This document shows positions 1 through 6,289 of a stretch of DNA of 9,763 nucleotides, piece after piece. This DNA comes from Chitinivibrionia bacterium (GTDB lineage: Bacteria > Krumholzibacteriota > Krumholzibacteriia > WVZY01), in assembly GCA_016208665.1 (NCBI GenBank), contig JACQXT010000193.1:1-9763 (forward strand), written 5' to 3'. Every line of letters starts with the position of its first letter. Position 1 is the first letter of the stretch. Position numbers and translations under genes: made by a program. The notes under the pieces were generated by a model. That model was not told the DNA's origin, searched no databases, and worked only from the letters and a program-made list of their open reading frames with translations.

Positions 1-75
1 CGCGGCATGCGCACCGATTTGATGATCATGCTGAAGACGGTTCCTGCGGTAATAGCCAGAAAGGGTGCCTATTAA
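1..75 (+). CDS. C-terminal end of a probable polyprenyl-phosphate sugar transferase (5' end outside window)
   Basis: Frame 1 is open from the first base to TAA at 73-75 and gives 24 residues ending in MIMLKTVPAVIARKGAY. This matches the usual C-terminal signature of the bacterial sugar transferase family (WbaP/WcaJ/EpsL type), whose members end in a pattern close to D-x-K-I-L-x-K-T-x-P-x-V-L-x-x-x-G-A-Y. These inner-membrane enzymes transfer a sugar phosphate from a nucleotide sugar to undecaprenyl phosphate, the first step of repeat-unit synthesis. The catalytic region is outside the window, so the call rests on this short tail and on the polysaccharide genes that follow. The gene ends just before the sigma-54 promoter and so probably belongs to an upstream transcript. 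Confidence 0.72.
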   Translation, partial: RGMRTDLMIMLKTVPAVIARKGAY

Positions 76-84
76 GTGCTTTGC

Positions 85-100
85 TGGCACAAGTTTTGCA
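85..100 (+). promoter_or_regulatory. Sigma-54 (RpoN) -24/-12 promoter
   Basis: TGGCAC (85-90), five bases, then TTGCA (96-100) matches the RpoN consensus TGGCAC-N5-TTGCW at every fixed position. There are exactly 10 bases between the invariant GG (86-87) and GC (98-99). It is intergenic, directly after the upstream stop codon and on the strand of the polysaccharide operon. The expected transcription start is about 110-112, leaving a leader of about 148 bases before the first ATG. Such promoters need an AAA+ enhancer-binding activator, whose site is normally 80-150 bases upstream and so would lie in or before the end of the preceding gene. No activator site was identified. Confidence 0.82.
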
Positions 101-110
101 AAATTTCCCT

Positions 111-139
111 TTGACAGCTCCCGGTATTCCTGGTAACTT
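111..139 (+). promoter_or_regulatory. Possible sigma-70-type promoter overlapping the sigma-54 start region
   Basis: A perfect TTGACA -35 hexamer at 111-116 is followed after exactly 17 bases by TAACTT (134-139). That hexamer matches only three of six -10 positions but is preceded by TGG (131-133), an extended -10 TGn motif. It would start transcription near 146. The -35 box sits where the sigma-54 transcript would begin, so the two promoters could interfere or provide basal and induced expression. The poor -10 makes this a candidate only. Confidence 0.35.
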
Positions 140-160
140 GCGCAAAACTAACGAGTTGAT

Positions 161-188
161 TGCAATTTACCATGTGCGGAAAATTGCA
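161..188 (+). repeat. Perfect 8-bp inverted repeat in the operon leader
   Basis: TGCAATTT (161-168) and AAATTGCA (181-188) are exact reverse complements separated by 12 bases. In RNA this would be an 8-bp stem with a 12-base loop, extendable by a U-G pair (160/189). In DNA the arm centres are 20 bases apart, about two helical turns, which suits a dimeric regulator. It lies downstream of both candidate promoters and about 70 bases before the first start codon. No run of T follows, so it is not a standard intrinsic terminator. Operator or leader hairpin are both possible. Confidence 0.5.
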
Positions 189-258
189 GGTATGATCGGT
201 GTGATATAGCGCAGCGACGACCTGTTTCCCGTCACGTAGCTATTTATACAAGAATGCT

Positions 259-1053
259 ATGAAAAGACGTCTTGTACTTGCCCTCAGCCTAGGAATAGTC
301 TGCATGTTTTTTTCCTGCTCGTCGAACAGGATGCCTCAGGGATCAGGCATGCCTGTCGATGGCACGTTCTATGAGCCTCAGAGGCTCGACGATTTTTTCA
401 AGGCATCGGGAGGATTCGATCAAATCCCGAAGGACTATTACATCGGAATCGGAGATCATCTGGATATCGTTTTCCCCGTGAATAGGGATCTCAATTTGCT
501 CGATATCGTGGTGCGGCGCGATGGGAGGATCTCGCTGCCGTATCTGGGAGACGAGATGGCGGCCGGGCGCACGCCGATGGGTCTCGATTCGGTTCTCACA
601 AGCCGGTACATGGAGTACCTCAAGACGCCGGAACTCTCAGTGATCGTTCGCGAGAGCCCCGCGAAACTGGTCTATGTCGTCGGACAGGTTCGCGAGCCGG
701 GCGGCTTCGCAACCAATCTGGATGTCTCCCTCGTCCAGGCCCTTTCATTGGCCAAGGGATTTCTCGACGGAGCCAAGCGGGAGAACGTCGTGGTAATCAG
801 GCGGATGAGTCCCGACAGGGTGATCGGCGTGGAAATCAACGTGAAGGAGATTCTGGAAGGATCGGCGATTCAGAACGACATCATGCTGCGAGACTATGAT
901 ATCGTATATGTTCCCAAGACGCGGCTCAAGTCCGCAACCGAGATAGCAACGCTGATAAACGACCTGGTGAAGACTCCCACTTCGCTGATCACCACCGGCT
1001 GGTTCGCGATAAACCTCTATACGGCGTACGAATATTATAAGACCAGGGTCTAA
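259..1053 (+). CDS. Polysaccharide export outer-membrane lipoprotein (Wza/BexD family)
   Basis: 264 residues. The N-terminus is a lipoprotein signal: Lys/Arg at 2-4, a hydrophobic core at 5-18, and FFSC ending in the lipidated Cys20. Residues about 59-132 form a polysaccharide export domain (PF02563 type), starting YYIGIGDHLDI and continuing with RRDGRISLPYLG. Residues about 137-182 look like an SLBB sugar-binding domain (VYVVGQVREPGGF). The family forms the periplasm-spanning, outer-membrane export channel. At 264 residues it is shorter than E. coli Wza (about 380) and has fewer SLBB repeats, as in many exosortase-type loci. The start is chosen because it gives a complete signal peptide. There is no convincing Shine-Dalgarno (only AAGA nearby), so initiation may be weak or leader-controlled. 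It is the first gene after the promoter region, 18 bases before the chain-length gene. Confidence 0.93.
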   Translation: MKRRLVLALSLGIVCMFFSCSSNRMPQGSGMPVDGTFYEPQRLDDFFKASGGFDQIPKDYYIGIGDHLDIVFPVNRDLNLLDIVVRRDGRISLPYLGDEMAAGRTPMGLDSVLTSRYMEYLKTPELSVIVRESPAKLVYVVGQVREPGGFATNLDVSLVQALSLAKGFLDGAKRENVVVIRRMSPDRVIGVEINVKEILEGSAIQNDIMLRDYDIVYVPKTRLKSATEIATLINDLVKTPTSLITTGWFAINLYTAYEYYKTRV

Positions 1054-1071
1054 ACCACGGGACCGCTTGCC

Positions 1072-2448
1072 ATGTCTGCAATCGCCGAACGAAAAGAAGA
1101 AACCACCATACGGGACTTCCTGAACGTGGTGTTCAAGCGCAAGGCCATGATCCTGGCGATTGTCATAGTGGCGACGGTCGTCGTCGCGTATCTCAATGCC
1201 CGGCAGCCGACGGTTTATCAGTCGCGGTCGCGGGTGTTGATCAAACGGGGCGAGCTCGCGAACCTGTTTACCGGAGCGGTTCGATACCTTCCTTGGGAAG
1301 AGGAGGTGAGTTCCCTCCTCGAGCTGATCCTGTCCGAAGAGGTTTTCGCACGGGCGAGGAGCGTGCTCGCCGATTCGAGCCGCGTCTGGGGAGAGGACCA
1401 TGCCGCACGCTTCCGGGGAGGCAGCGCGATAGCCGAGGTGATCGGCGAATCGAATGTGTTTACGATCGGTTACACGGATTCGGATCCCCTGTTCGCCCGG
1501 CGCGCGTGCGATGCCGTCACGAAATCGTTCGAGGAGTACTTCAAGGAGCGGACCGCCCCGCCGCCGTTGTCTGATTTCTTCGCCGGCGAGATTCAGGACA
1601 TCAAGACGGATCTGGATTACTGGAGGGAGCGGAGGAAGGAGTTCCTCAACAAAGAGATGTTTTTCGGCGCCTCCGACGAGGGCAAGTTTCTGCTCCTGAA
1701 GCTCTCCGGTTTTGAGTCGCAGCTCTCGAACGTCAAGAACGATCTCATGGCTCAACAGGCGAACGTAGATAATCTGAAGTTCCTCATCGCACTCACTCCC
1801 GACGAATTGGAATCGAGGCTCTCGTTCAGCGTATCCAGCAACTATCTGCAGTCGGGGATCATTTCCAATCTGAAGATCAATCTCCAAACGCTCAGAATGA
1901 AGCGGGAATCATTGTTGAATAGTTATACACCGAAGCATCCCGAGGTCGTTTCATTGGACAACCAGATCGCCGAGTTGCAGAACACATTGAAGGACGAAGT
2001 GGTGAATTACAGCAATCTGGAAACGACGAGACTGTTCGAGCTTGCGCAGCAGAAAGCCGACTTGGAGGAAAAGATCGAAGCGGCGAATCGGGACATGGAC
2101 GCCATTCCCGACAAGGATACGGAGCTGCAGTCCATCGAGAGCAAGATCGCGATCCTGACGAGCAAGTATGAAACACTCATCAAGAAACAGGATGAAGCCG
2201 AAATAGCGCTCGCGAGCACGCCGGAGTGGGATGTAACCGTCCTGAGTGTTGCGGGCAAGGCCGTGCCGCAAAAGACGAAGGACTACATCCGCATCGCACT
2301 CGGCCCGTTCTTCAGTCTTATCATTGCGCTCGAGCTGGCGTTCTTTTTCGAGAGCCTGGATAATTCTCTGAGAAACGTGGCCGAGGTCGAGGAATACCTC
2401 AAAGTCCCGGTGCTGGCGACCATCTCCGATATGCAGGAGAAGACGTAG
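1072..2448 (+). CDS. Polysaccharide chain-length determinant / co-polymerase (Wzz/GumC family)
   Basis: 458 residues with the two-helix topology of polysaccharide co-polymerases. A short cytoplasmic N-terminus is followed by a first transmembrane helix at about 25-42 (hydrophobic run MILAIVIVATVVVAY). A large periplasmic region has predicted coiled coil from about 195 to 375, and a second transmembrane helix lies at about 406-426. The cytoplasmic tail (ESLDNSLRNVAEVEEYLKVP) has the family's pattern of a linker leading into the kinase-like domain, here encoded as a separate protein. The stretch before the last helix (ILTSKYETLIKKQDEAEIA) resembles the GNVR region of GumC-like proteins. It should set chain length and link polymerase to the export channel. 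It sits between the exporter and the ATPase, and its stop is 2 bases before the next ATG. No strong ribosome site is visible upstream. Confidence 0.92.
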   Translation: MSAIAERKEETTIRDFLNVVFKRKAMILAIVIVATVVVAYLNARQPTVYQSRSRVLIKRGELANLFTGAVRYLPWEEEVSSLLELILSEEVFARARSVLADSSRVWGEDHAARFRGGSAIAEVIGESNVFTIGYTDSDPLFARRACDAVTKSFEEYFKERTAPPPLSDFFAGEIQDIKTDLDYWRERRKEFLNKEMFFGASDEGKFLLLKLSGFESQLSNVKNDLMAQQANVDNLKFLIALTPDELESRLSFSVSSNYLQSGIISNLKINLQTLRMKRESLLNSYTPKHPEVVSLDNQIAELQNTLKDEVVNYSNLETTRLFELAQQKADLEEKIEAANRDMDAIPDKDTELQSIESKIAILTSKYETLIKKQDEAEIALASTPEWDVTVLSVAGKAVPQKTKDYIRIALGPFFSLIIALELAFFFESLDNSLRNVAEVEEYLKVPVLATISDMQEKT

Positions 2449-2450
2449 CA

Positions 2451-3302
2451 ATGTACGAATCATTCTACAACTTGAGCGAGAACCCCTTTGGAATGACCCC
2501 CAATCCGAGGTTCTTCTACAAAGCCGCCGGCCACCGCGGGGCGCTGGCCTACCTCGCATACGGTATTTTCGGCAGGAAGGGATTCCTTGCCCTGACCGGC
2601 GAAGTCGGTCTTGGCAAGACAACGGTCATACGAGCGTTCGTCGGCACCTTTCATCCCTGCCTCGAAGTGGCCTTCGTTCTCAACACGAAAGTCGGATTCG
2701 AGGAGATGCTGTATATGTTCCTGCATGATTTCGGGTGCTCGGTGCATGGTTCGTCGAAGGTGGAGATGCTGACGACGTTGAACGATTTTCTCATTCGGAG
2801 CTATGCGGAGAACAGCAATCCTGTCCTGATCATCGATGAAGCTCAAAATTTGTCTGCCGATGTGCTCGAGGAGCTGCGAATGCTGTCGAATCTCGAGACC
2901 GACAATCAGAAATTGATCCAGATCGTCCTCGTCGGGCAGCCGGAGCTCGAGACGGTGCTGAGCCGGAGTGAATTGAGGCAGCTCAGACTGCGGATTCCCC
3001 GGATACACAAGATGCAGAACCTCACGCAGGAAGAAGTCGGACAGTACATCCGCTTTCGTCTCTCAGTCGCGGGCTCCTCGAACGGCCGTTTGAGCTTCGC
3101 TTCCGATGCGCAGGAGGAGATTTTCAGATACACGCAGGGGATACCCCGATTGATCAACCTCATATGCGATCGCGCGCTGTTTCACGGCTACCGGCACAGA
3201 ACCGACGTCATCGGCAAGGAGATGATCGAGGAGAGCATCAAAGATCTCCGGCACCCGGCCTCATTCTGGAACCACGACGGATATACGGAGCAATCCGCAT
3301 GA
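2451..3302 (+). CDS. ExeA/GspA-type AAA ATPase associated with polysaccharide export
   Basis: 283 residues. The N-terminus MYESFYNLSENPFGMTPNP with FFY and H28 is the signature of the ExeA/GspA-like ATPases found in general secretion and in exosortase/PEP-CTERM-type exopolysaccharide loci (TIGR03015-like). Walker A is intact, GEVGLGKTT at 50-58 with K56. Walker B is LIIDEAQ with D129 and E130. A sensor-1-like segment (IVLVGQPEL) and a sensor-2-like GIPRLINLICDRAL follow. There is no C-terminal peptidoglycan-binding or membrane segment, so it is probably a cytoplasmic ATPase acting with the chain-length protein. An AGGAG at 2435-2439 lies inside the preceding gene, 11 bases before the start. 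Its TGA overlaps the next ATG (ATGA). The exact role of this ATPase in export is not well established for the family. Confidence 0.92.
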   Translation: MYESFYNLSENPFGMTPNPRFFYKAAGHRGALAYLAYGIFGRKGFLALTGEVGLGKTTVIRAFVGTFHPCLEVAFVLNTKVGFEEMLYMFLHDFGCSVHGSSKVEMLTTLNDFLIRSYAENSNPVLIIDEAQNLSADVLEELRMLSNLETDNQKLIQIVLVGQPELETVLSRSELRQLRLRIPRIHKMQNLTQEEVGQYIRFRLSVAGSSNGRLSFASDAQEEIFRYTQGIPRLINLICDRALFHGYRHRTDVIGKEMIEESIKDLRHPASFWNHDGYTEQSA

Positions 3303-4063
3303 GCAAGATATTCGATTCGCTCAAGCGCGCCGAAGAGGAGCGCCGAACCAAAGCTTCGCAGCATACGGTTGCGGACGAACGGGATTCGGCGGCGGTTCCG
3401 GAGCGCCCGCCGGGAACGACCGACGGATCCATTTCGACGGAATTCGCCCGGGAGCTCGGCGTGCTTCAGAATTCGCTCAATTCCGCGCTGAAGGGCAAGG
3501 CGAGAAAAACTCTTCTCTTTACAAGCTCGGCCAGGGAAGAAGGGGCGACCACCCTGGCGGTGAATTACGCGAAGATGGTTGCGATGCAGGGACAGGAAAC
3601 GGTGTTGCTCTGCGAGATGAACGCCCGGTATCCCGCGCTCGCCGGCCTGTTTTCCATCGACGGATCGAGAGGCATCAGCGATGTTCTCTCGGGCCGGCAG
3701 CCCCTCTCCGCGGTCGTTCACCGCATAAGCGAATACGGACTGTCCGTTGCTCCCATCGGGACGCAGGATCCGGCCTCCATACAGCTGCTCCTTTCCAGGA
3801 TGTTCCCGCGTCTTCTCGAGCAGGCTCTCGCCGCGTACTCGATGGTTATCCTGGATGCGCCCGCAATAACCATGGCTCCGGAAACGGCTCCCATGGCGCC
3901 GTTTGTCGACGGCGTCGTGCTGGTGGTCCAGACCGGCAGGACGAAAAGAGAAGTGATTCAACGGTCGATCAACGCGATCTCCCAGCAGGACGGCAAGGTT
4001 CTGGGGATCATCCTGAATCGCAAGAAGTATTATATCCCCGAGTTTCTGTATAAAAGAGTCTGA
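3299..4063 (+). CDS. BY-kinase-like P-loop protein (CpsD/CapB family) with degenerate Walker motifs
   Basis: 254 residues starting MSKIFDSLKRAEEERR, a start typical of CpsD/CapB and exosortase-associated tyrosine autokinases. The frame is open further upstream, but ATG at 3299 overlaps the ATPase stop as ATGA and gives this conserved N-terminus. The fold reads through in order: LLFTSSAREEGATT at the P-loop, VLLCEMNARYP at the Walker A' position, VILDAPA at Walker B (D186), and a C-terminal KVLGIILNR strand. The motifs are altered. The P-loop Lys of GK[ST][ST] is Ala83, and the Asp-x-Asp of Walker A' is Glu-x-Asn. The tail carries only Y244, Y245 and Y251 rather than a long Tyr cluster. It probably binds the chain-length protein, but ATP binding and autophosphorylation are doubtful. 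Family membership is firm; kinase activity is not. Confidence 0.88.
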   Translation: MSKIFDSLKRAEEERRTKASQHTVADERDSAAVPERPPGTTDGSISTEFARELGVLQNSLNSALKGKARKTLLFTSSAREEGATTLAVNYAKMVAMQGQETVLLCEMNARYPALAGLFSIDGSRGISDVLSGRQPLSAVVHRISEYGLSVAPIGTQDPASIQLLLSRMFPRLLEQALAAYSMVILDAPAITMAPETAPMAPFVDGVVLVVQTGRTKREVIQRSINAISQQDGKVLGIILNRKKYYIPEFLYKRV

Positions 4064-4065
4064 TC

Positions 4066-4090
4066 GCCGGTTCAGCTCGAGCGGAACGGC
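4066..4090 (+). other. Hairpin between the assembly module and the nucleotidyltransferase gene
   Basis: In the 53-base gap after 4063, GCCG (4066-4069) pairs with CGGC (4087-4090) and TTC (4071-4073) pairs with GAA (4084-4086), with G4070 bulged. Inside, GC (4075-4076) can pair with GC (4081-4082) around a TCGA loop. No T-run follows, so it is not a normal intrinsic terminator. It could be an RNA-processing or stability element that lowers expression of downstream genes, or chance in GC-rich DNA. Confidence 0.3.
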
Positions 4091-4116
4091 GCGGACTCGA
4101 TCAGGATCAATCCTCG

Positions 4117-5143
4117 ATGAACAGAAGCCCCCAAGAAAGCCTCTCGTCCCTCGCCGACACCATATGCACATCGATTCTCGGCACCCTCGGCCGGTCATCG
4201 GTGGAATCGATCTTTCTTTCGGGCAGCGCCGCAGGAGGCGCGGTCGCCTGGTTCAATAACGGCGGATTCGTTGAAATCTATTCCGACCTGGACGTCTTCG
4301 TCGTCGTAGCCCCGGGCGTCGATTGCGCGCGCGCAAAATCCGCCGCCCGCTCCCTGATTCCCGGACTGCCGATCGAAACGGGCGAGTACCGTCTGTTCCG
4401 CGCGCCCGATATCGGTGTGTACGACGAAAGCGATCTTCTCTCGCAGCCCGCCCGTCCGGGCACGGCCGAGATTCCGCTGCGCTTCCGGATGCTGTACGGG
4501 CGGGACGATGTCATCCTGAGGGTCCGCCGCAGATTCGATGCATCGAACATCGCCCGCGAAGAAGCGCTCTACCTTCTGGAAAACCGGCTCATGGAGCAGG
4601 CTTCCCTCAGAGCCCGGGCGGACGGAGATCATTCCGACGGATTCGCCCGGAGCATGTTCTACGCGGGTCTAAAGCACTGCCTCGATGCCGCATCCGCGGT
4701 CCTGATGGCGGAGGGAGCTTACGTATGCGGAATGGACGACAGGATGAAGCTGTTCAAGAGCCTGAGCGCTTCGGCGGGAATCGCGCTTGCGAAGGAATGG
4801 CTGGATCTCATCGACTATTCGTACGGGCATCTCGGGAATCTGCAGGGTGCAATGCTCTCGGAAAACGCGCGATTCGATGCGATCGGCAGGCGATCGGAGG
4901 CATTGCTCCTGACGGCGTGGAAGACGATCGCCGCCTCGATCTTCGGATGCGCGCCGGGGACCGGCTGGGAAGACCTTGTCCGCGCGAGAAGCCGGGCGCA
5001 CTCCCTCGGAAGCGCTCTCAGAGAAACTCGGGCCGACGCCTGCCCGGCTGGTCGACTATCTGAACTCCCTGACATCCGCGCTCGGAATTTCGGGAGGAAG
5101 CCTCTTCGACCGGACGCGGGAATTGTCTGCAAAAATCTCATAG
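4117..5143 (+). CDS. Pol-beta-type nucleotidyltransferase, apparently frameshifted near its 3' end
   Basis: The N-terminal part has the minimal nucleotidyltransferase signature. FLSGSAAGG (G36-S37) is followed by YSDLDVFVVV, giving the metal-binding pair D57 and D59; D98 or D103 may be the third acid. The rest looks helical. Frame 1 reads sensibly to about GWEDLVRA (near 4986), then becomes Arg/Ala/Ser-rich and would run 200 bases into the next gene, to 5355. Frame 2 instead gives ALSEKLGPTPARLVDYLNSL and ends at TAG 5141-5143, 12 bases before the next start. Removing one base restores a 341-residue protein, so either a 1-base insertion or a sequencing error is present. The substrate is unknown; nucleotidyl transfer to a sugar, lipid or protein are all possible. 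The start has only a weak AGGA (4103-4106), 10 bases upstream. Confidence 0.75.
4975..5011 (+). other. Likely site of a +1 frameshift in the nucleotidyltransferase gene
   Basis: Frame 2 has a TGA at 4910-4912 and is open from 4913 to 5143, so the shift must lie after 4912. Residue composition narrows it to about 4975-5011, a GC-rich stretch with CGCGCG and CCGGGCG, where base-calling or replication slippage is plausible. Joining frame 1 (EDLVRA) to frame 2 (EAGRTPSEALSEKLG) by skipping one base gives a natural-looking protein. The 1027-base span becomes a multiple of three after one base is removed. Confidence 0.65.
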
Positions 5144-5155
5144 GAGTGCGATCGC

Positions 5156-6289
5156 ATGCGGAAACAGACGGTCATCGCCATACTGATCGACGCTCTCGGC
5201 TGGGAGATTGCAGCACGCCTGCAGTTTTGCCGCGGATTGCTCGATCGCTCGGGACCGGCGGAGACGGTGTACGGATACAGTTCCGCGGCGATACCGTCCC
5301 TCTTGACGGGCGTGCCGCCCTCGGAACACGGTTTCTGGAGTATGTACCGGTATGATCCCCGCAACTCTCCCTTCCGGATGCTTCGCTATCTCCCGCGGCT
5401 GCCGGCGCGCGCCGAGTCGAAGGTGAAACGGCTGGTCAGGCGCTGCGTCGACGGGCGCAAGATCATACGGGGATACTACGACCTGTACGACATTCCGCTG
5501 CAGTTTCTCGGCTACTTCGACGTGCCCCAGCGCAGCGATCCCTATCTCCCGGGAGGCGGCGGCGTTCCGACTCTGTTCGACGAACTCGAGCGCCGCGGCA
5601 TTCCGTACCGACTCTGGGATTACCGGACTCCGGAATCGCGCAGCCTGGACGAGTTGCTCGATTCGATCGGAAAAGACCGCCGCTTTCTGTTTCTTTATAC
5701 GGCGGAACTCGACGCGCTCATGCACCGTGCGGGAGTTCTCCATGCGGACGTCGGCGCGAAGCTCAGGCAGTACGAGAAGGCGATCGGCGCCTTGGTGCAG
5801 AAGTCCCGGCGGAGCGGGGAGGACGTCCTCATGTATGTTTTCAGCGACCACGGCATGACCGACGTCCGGAACACGATCGATGTCGAGGGAGCTATCGAAC
5901 AATGCGGCGTGAGGCTGGGGCGCGATTACATGGCGTTTTTCGACGCGACCATGGCCAGGTTCTGGGTCTCGGGCATTGCGCGGGACGCAATCATCGGCGT
6001 CCTGGACGAGATCGAAGGAGGAAGGATTCTCGCCGACCGGGAACTTCAGGCGCTCGGCTGCCTGTTCGAAGATCGGTCCTACGGCGAATTGATCTTCGCC
6101 GCGGATCCCGGAACAATGATCGTTCCGAGCTTCATGGGGCGGGAGCGCATGGCGGCCATGCACGGCTACGATCCGAACGATGCCTCTTCCAAAGCATGCC
6201 TGTTCACCAACGATCCGGCGTGTCCGCTGCCGCATTCGATCATGGAGTTCAAGCAGCTGCTTCTGGACGCCGCGGGAAGGAGCGGATGA
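5156..6289 (+). CDS. Alkaline-phosphatase-superfamily phosphodiesterase/phosphatase, cytoplasmic
   Basis: 377 residues with motifs of the type I phosphodiesterase/sulfatase superfamily (PF01663-like). The first metal ligand is D12 in AILIDALGW. A nucleophile region, GYSSAAIPSLLTGVPPSEHG, follows at 40-59; aligning on its TG places S42 at the catalytic Thr/Cys position. D186 and H190 (DALMH), D231-H232 (SDHGM) and H336 (MHGYDP) complete the two-metal set. There is no signal peptide or membrane helix, so unlike many relatives it probably acts in the cytoplasm, perhaps on a nucleotide-linked or lipid-linked glycan precursor. GGAG at 5143-5146 lies 9 bases before the start. It follows the nucleotidyltransferase and overlaps the flippase start. 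Phosphatase, phosphodiesterase, phosphotransferase and sulfatase-like activities cannot be told apart here; the lack of a sulfatase C/S-x-P-x-R motif argues against a sulfatase. Confidence 0.85.
   Translation: MRKQTVIAILIDALGWEIAARLQFCRGLLDRSGPAETVYGYSSAAIPSLLTGVPPSEHGFWSMYRYDPRNSPFRMLRYLPRLPARAESKVKRLVRRCVDGRKIIRGYYDLYDIPLQFLGYFDVPQRSDPYLPGGGGVPTLFDELERRGIPYRLWDYRTPESRSLDELLDSIGKDRRFLFLYTAELDALMHRAGVLHADVGAKLRQYEKAIGALVQKSRRSGEDVLMYVFSDHGMTDVRNTIDVEGAIEQCGVRLGRDYMAFFDATMARFWVSGIARDAIIGVLDEIEGGRILADRELQALGCLFEDRSYGELIFAADPGTMIVPSFMGRERMAAMHGYDPNDASSKACLFTNDPACPLPHSIMEFKQLLLDAAGRSG
6277..6282 (+). promoter_or_regulatory. Ribosome binding site deciding the flippase start
   Basis: AAGGAG lies 3 bases before ATG 6286 and 6 bases before ATG 6289. 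The second spacing is closer to the optimum, and TGATG (6287-6291) then couples stop and start, so 6289 is preferred. The two choices differ by one Met. Confidence 0.6.

Noticed and set aside
192..209. Short leader frame ATG ATC GGT GTG ATA TAG
   Set aside because: Only five codons, the purine run is too close to serve as a ribosome site, and nothing suggests an attenuator peptide.
199..236. TGTGA-like half site and GTGA...TCAC arms resembling a CRP site
   Set aside because: The half sites are far too widely spaced for a CRP operator and the second arm is incomplete.
745..1887. A 380-codon minus-strand frame across the export and chain-length genes
   Set aside because: It spans two firm + strand genes and the gap between them, and its product shows no domain.
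3164..3298. Upstream extension of the kinase-like protein
   Set aside because: It overlaps the ATPase C-terminus in another frame; the ATGA junction and the conserved MSKIFDSLKRAEE start place the true start at 3299.
4103..4114. AGGATCAATCCT small inverted repeat over the nucleotidyltransferase ribosome site
   Set aside because: Only five base pairs with a two-base loop, too tight to form in RNA; probably chance.
5902..6288. N-terminal extension of the flippase frame
   Set aside because: The extension is Arg/Gly-rich shadow of the phosphodiesterase; the ribosome site at 6277-6282 and the family N-terminus support a start at 6289 (or 6286).
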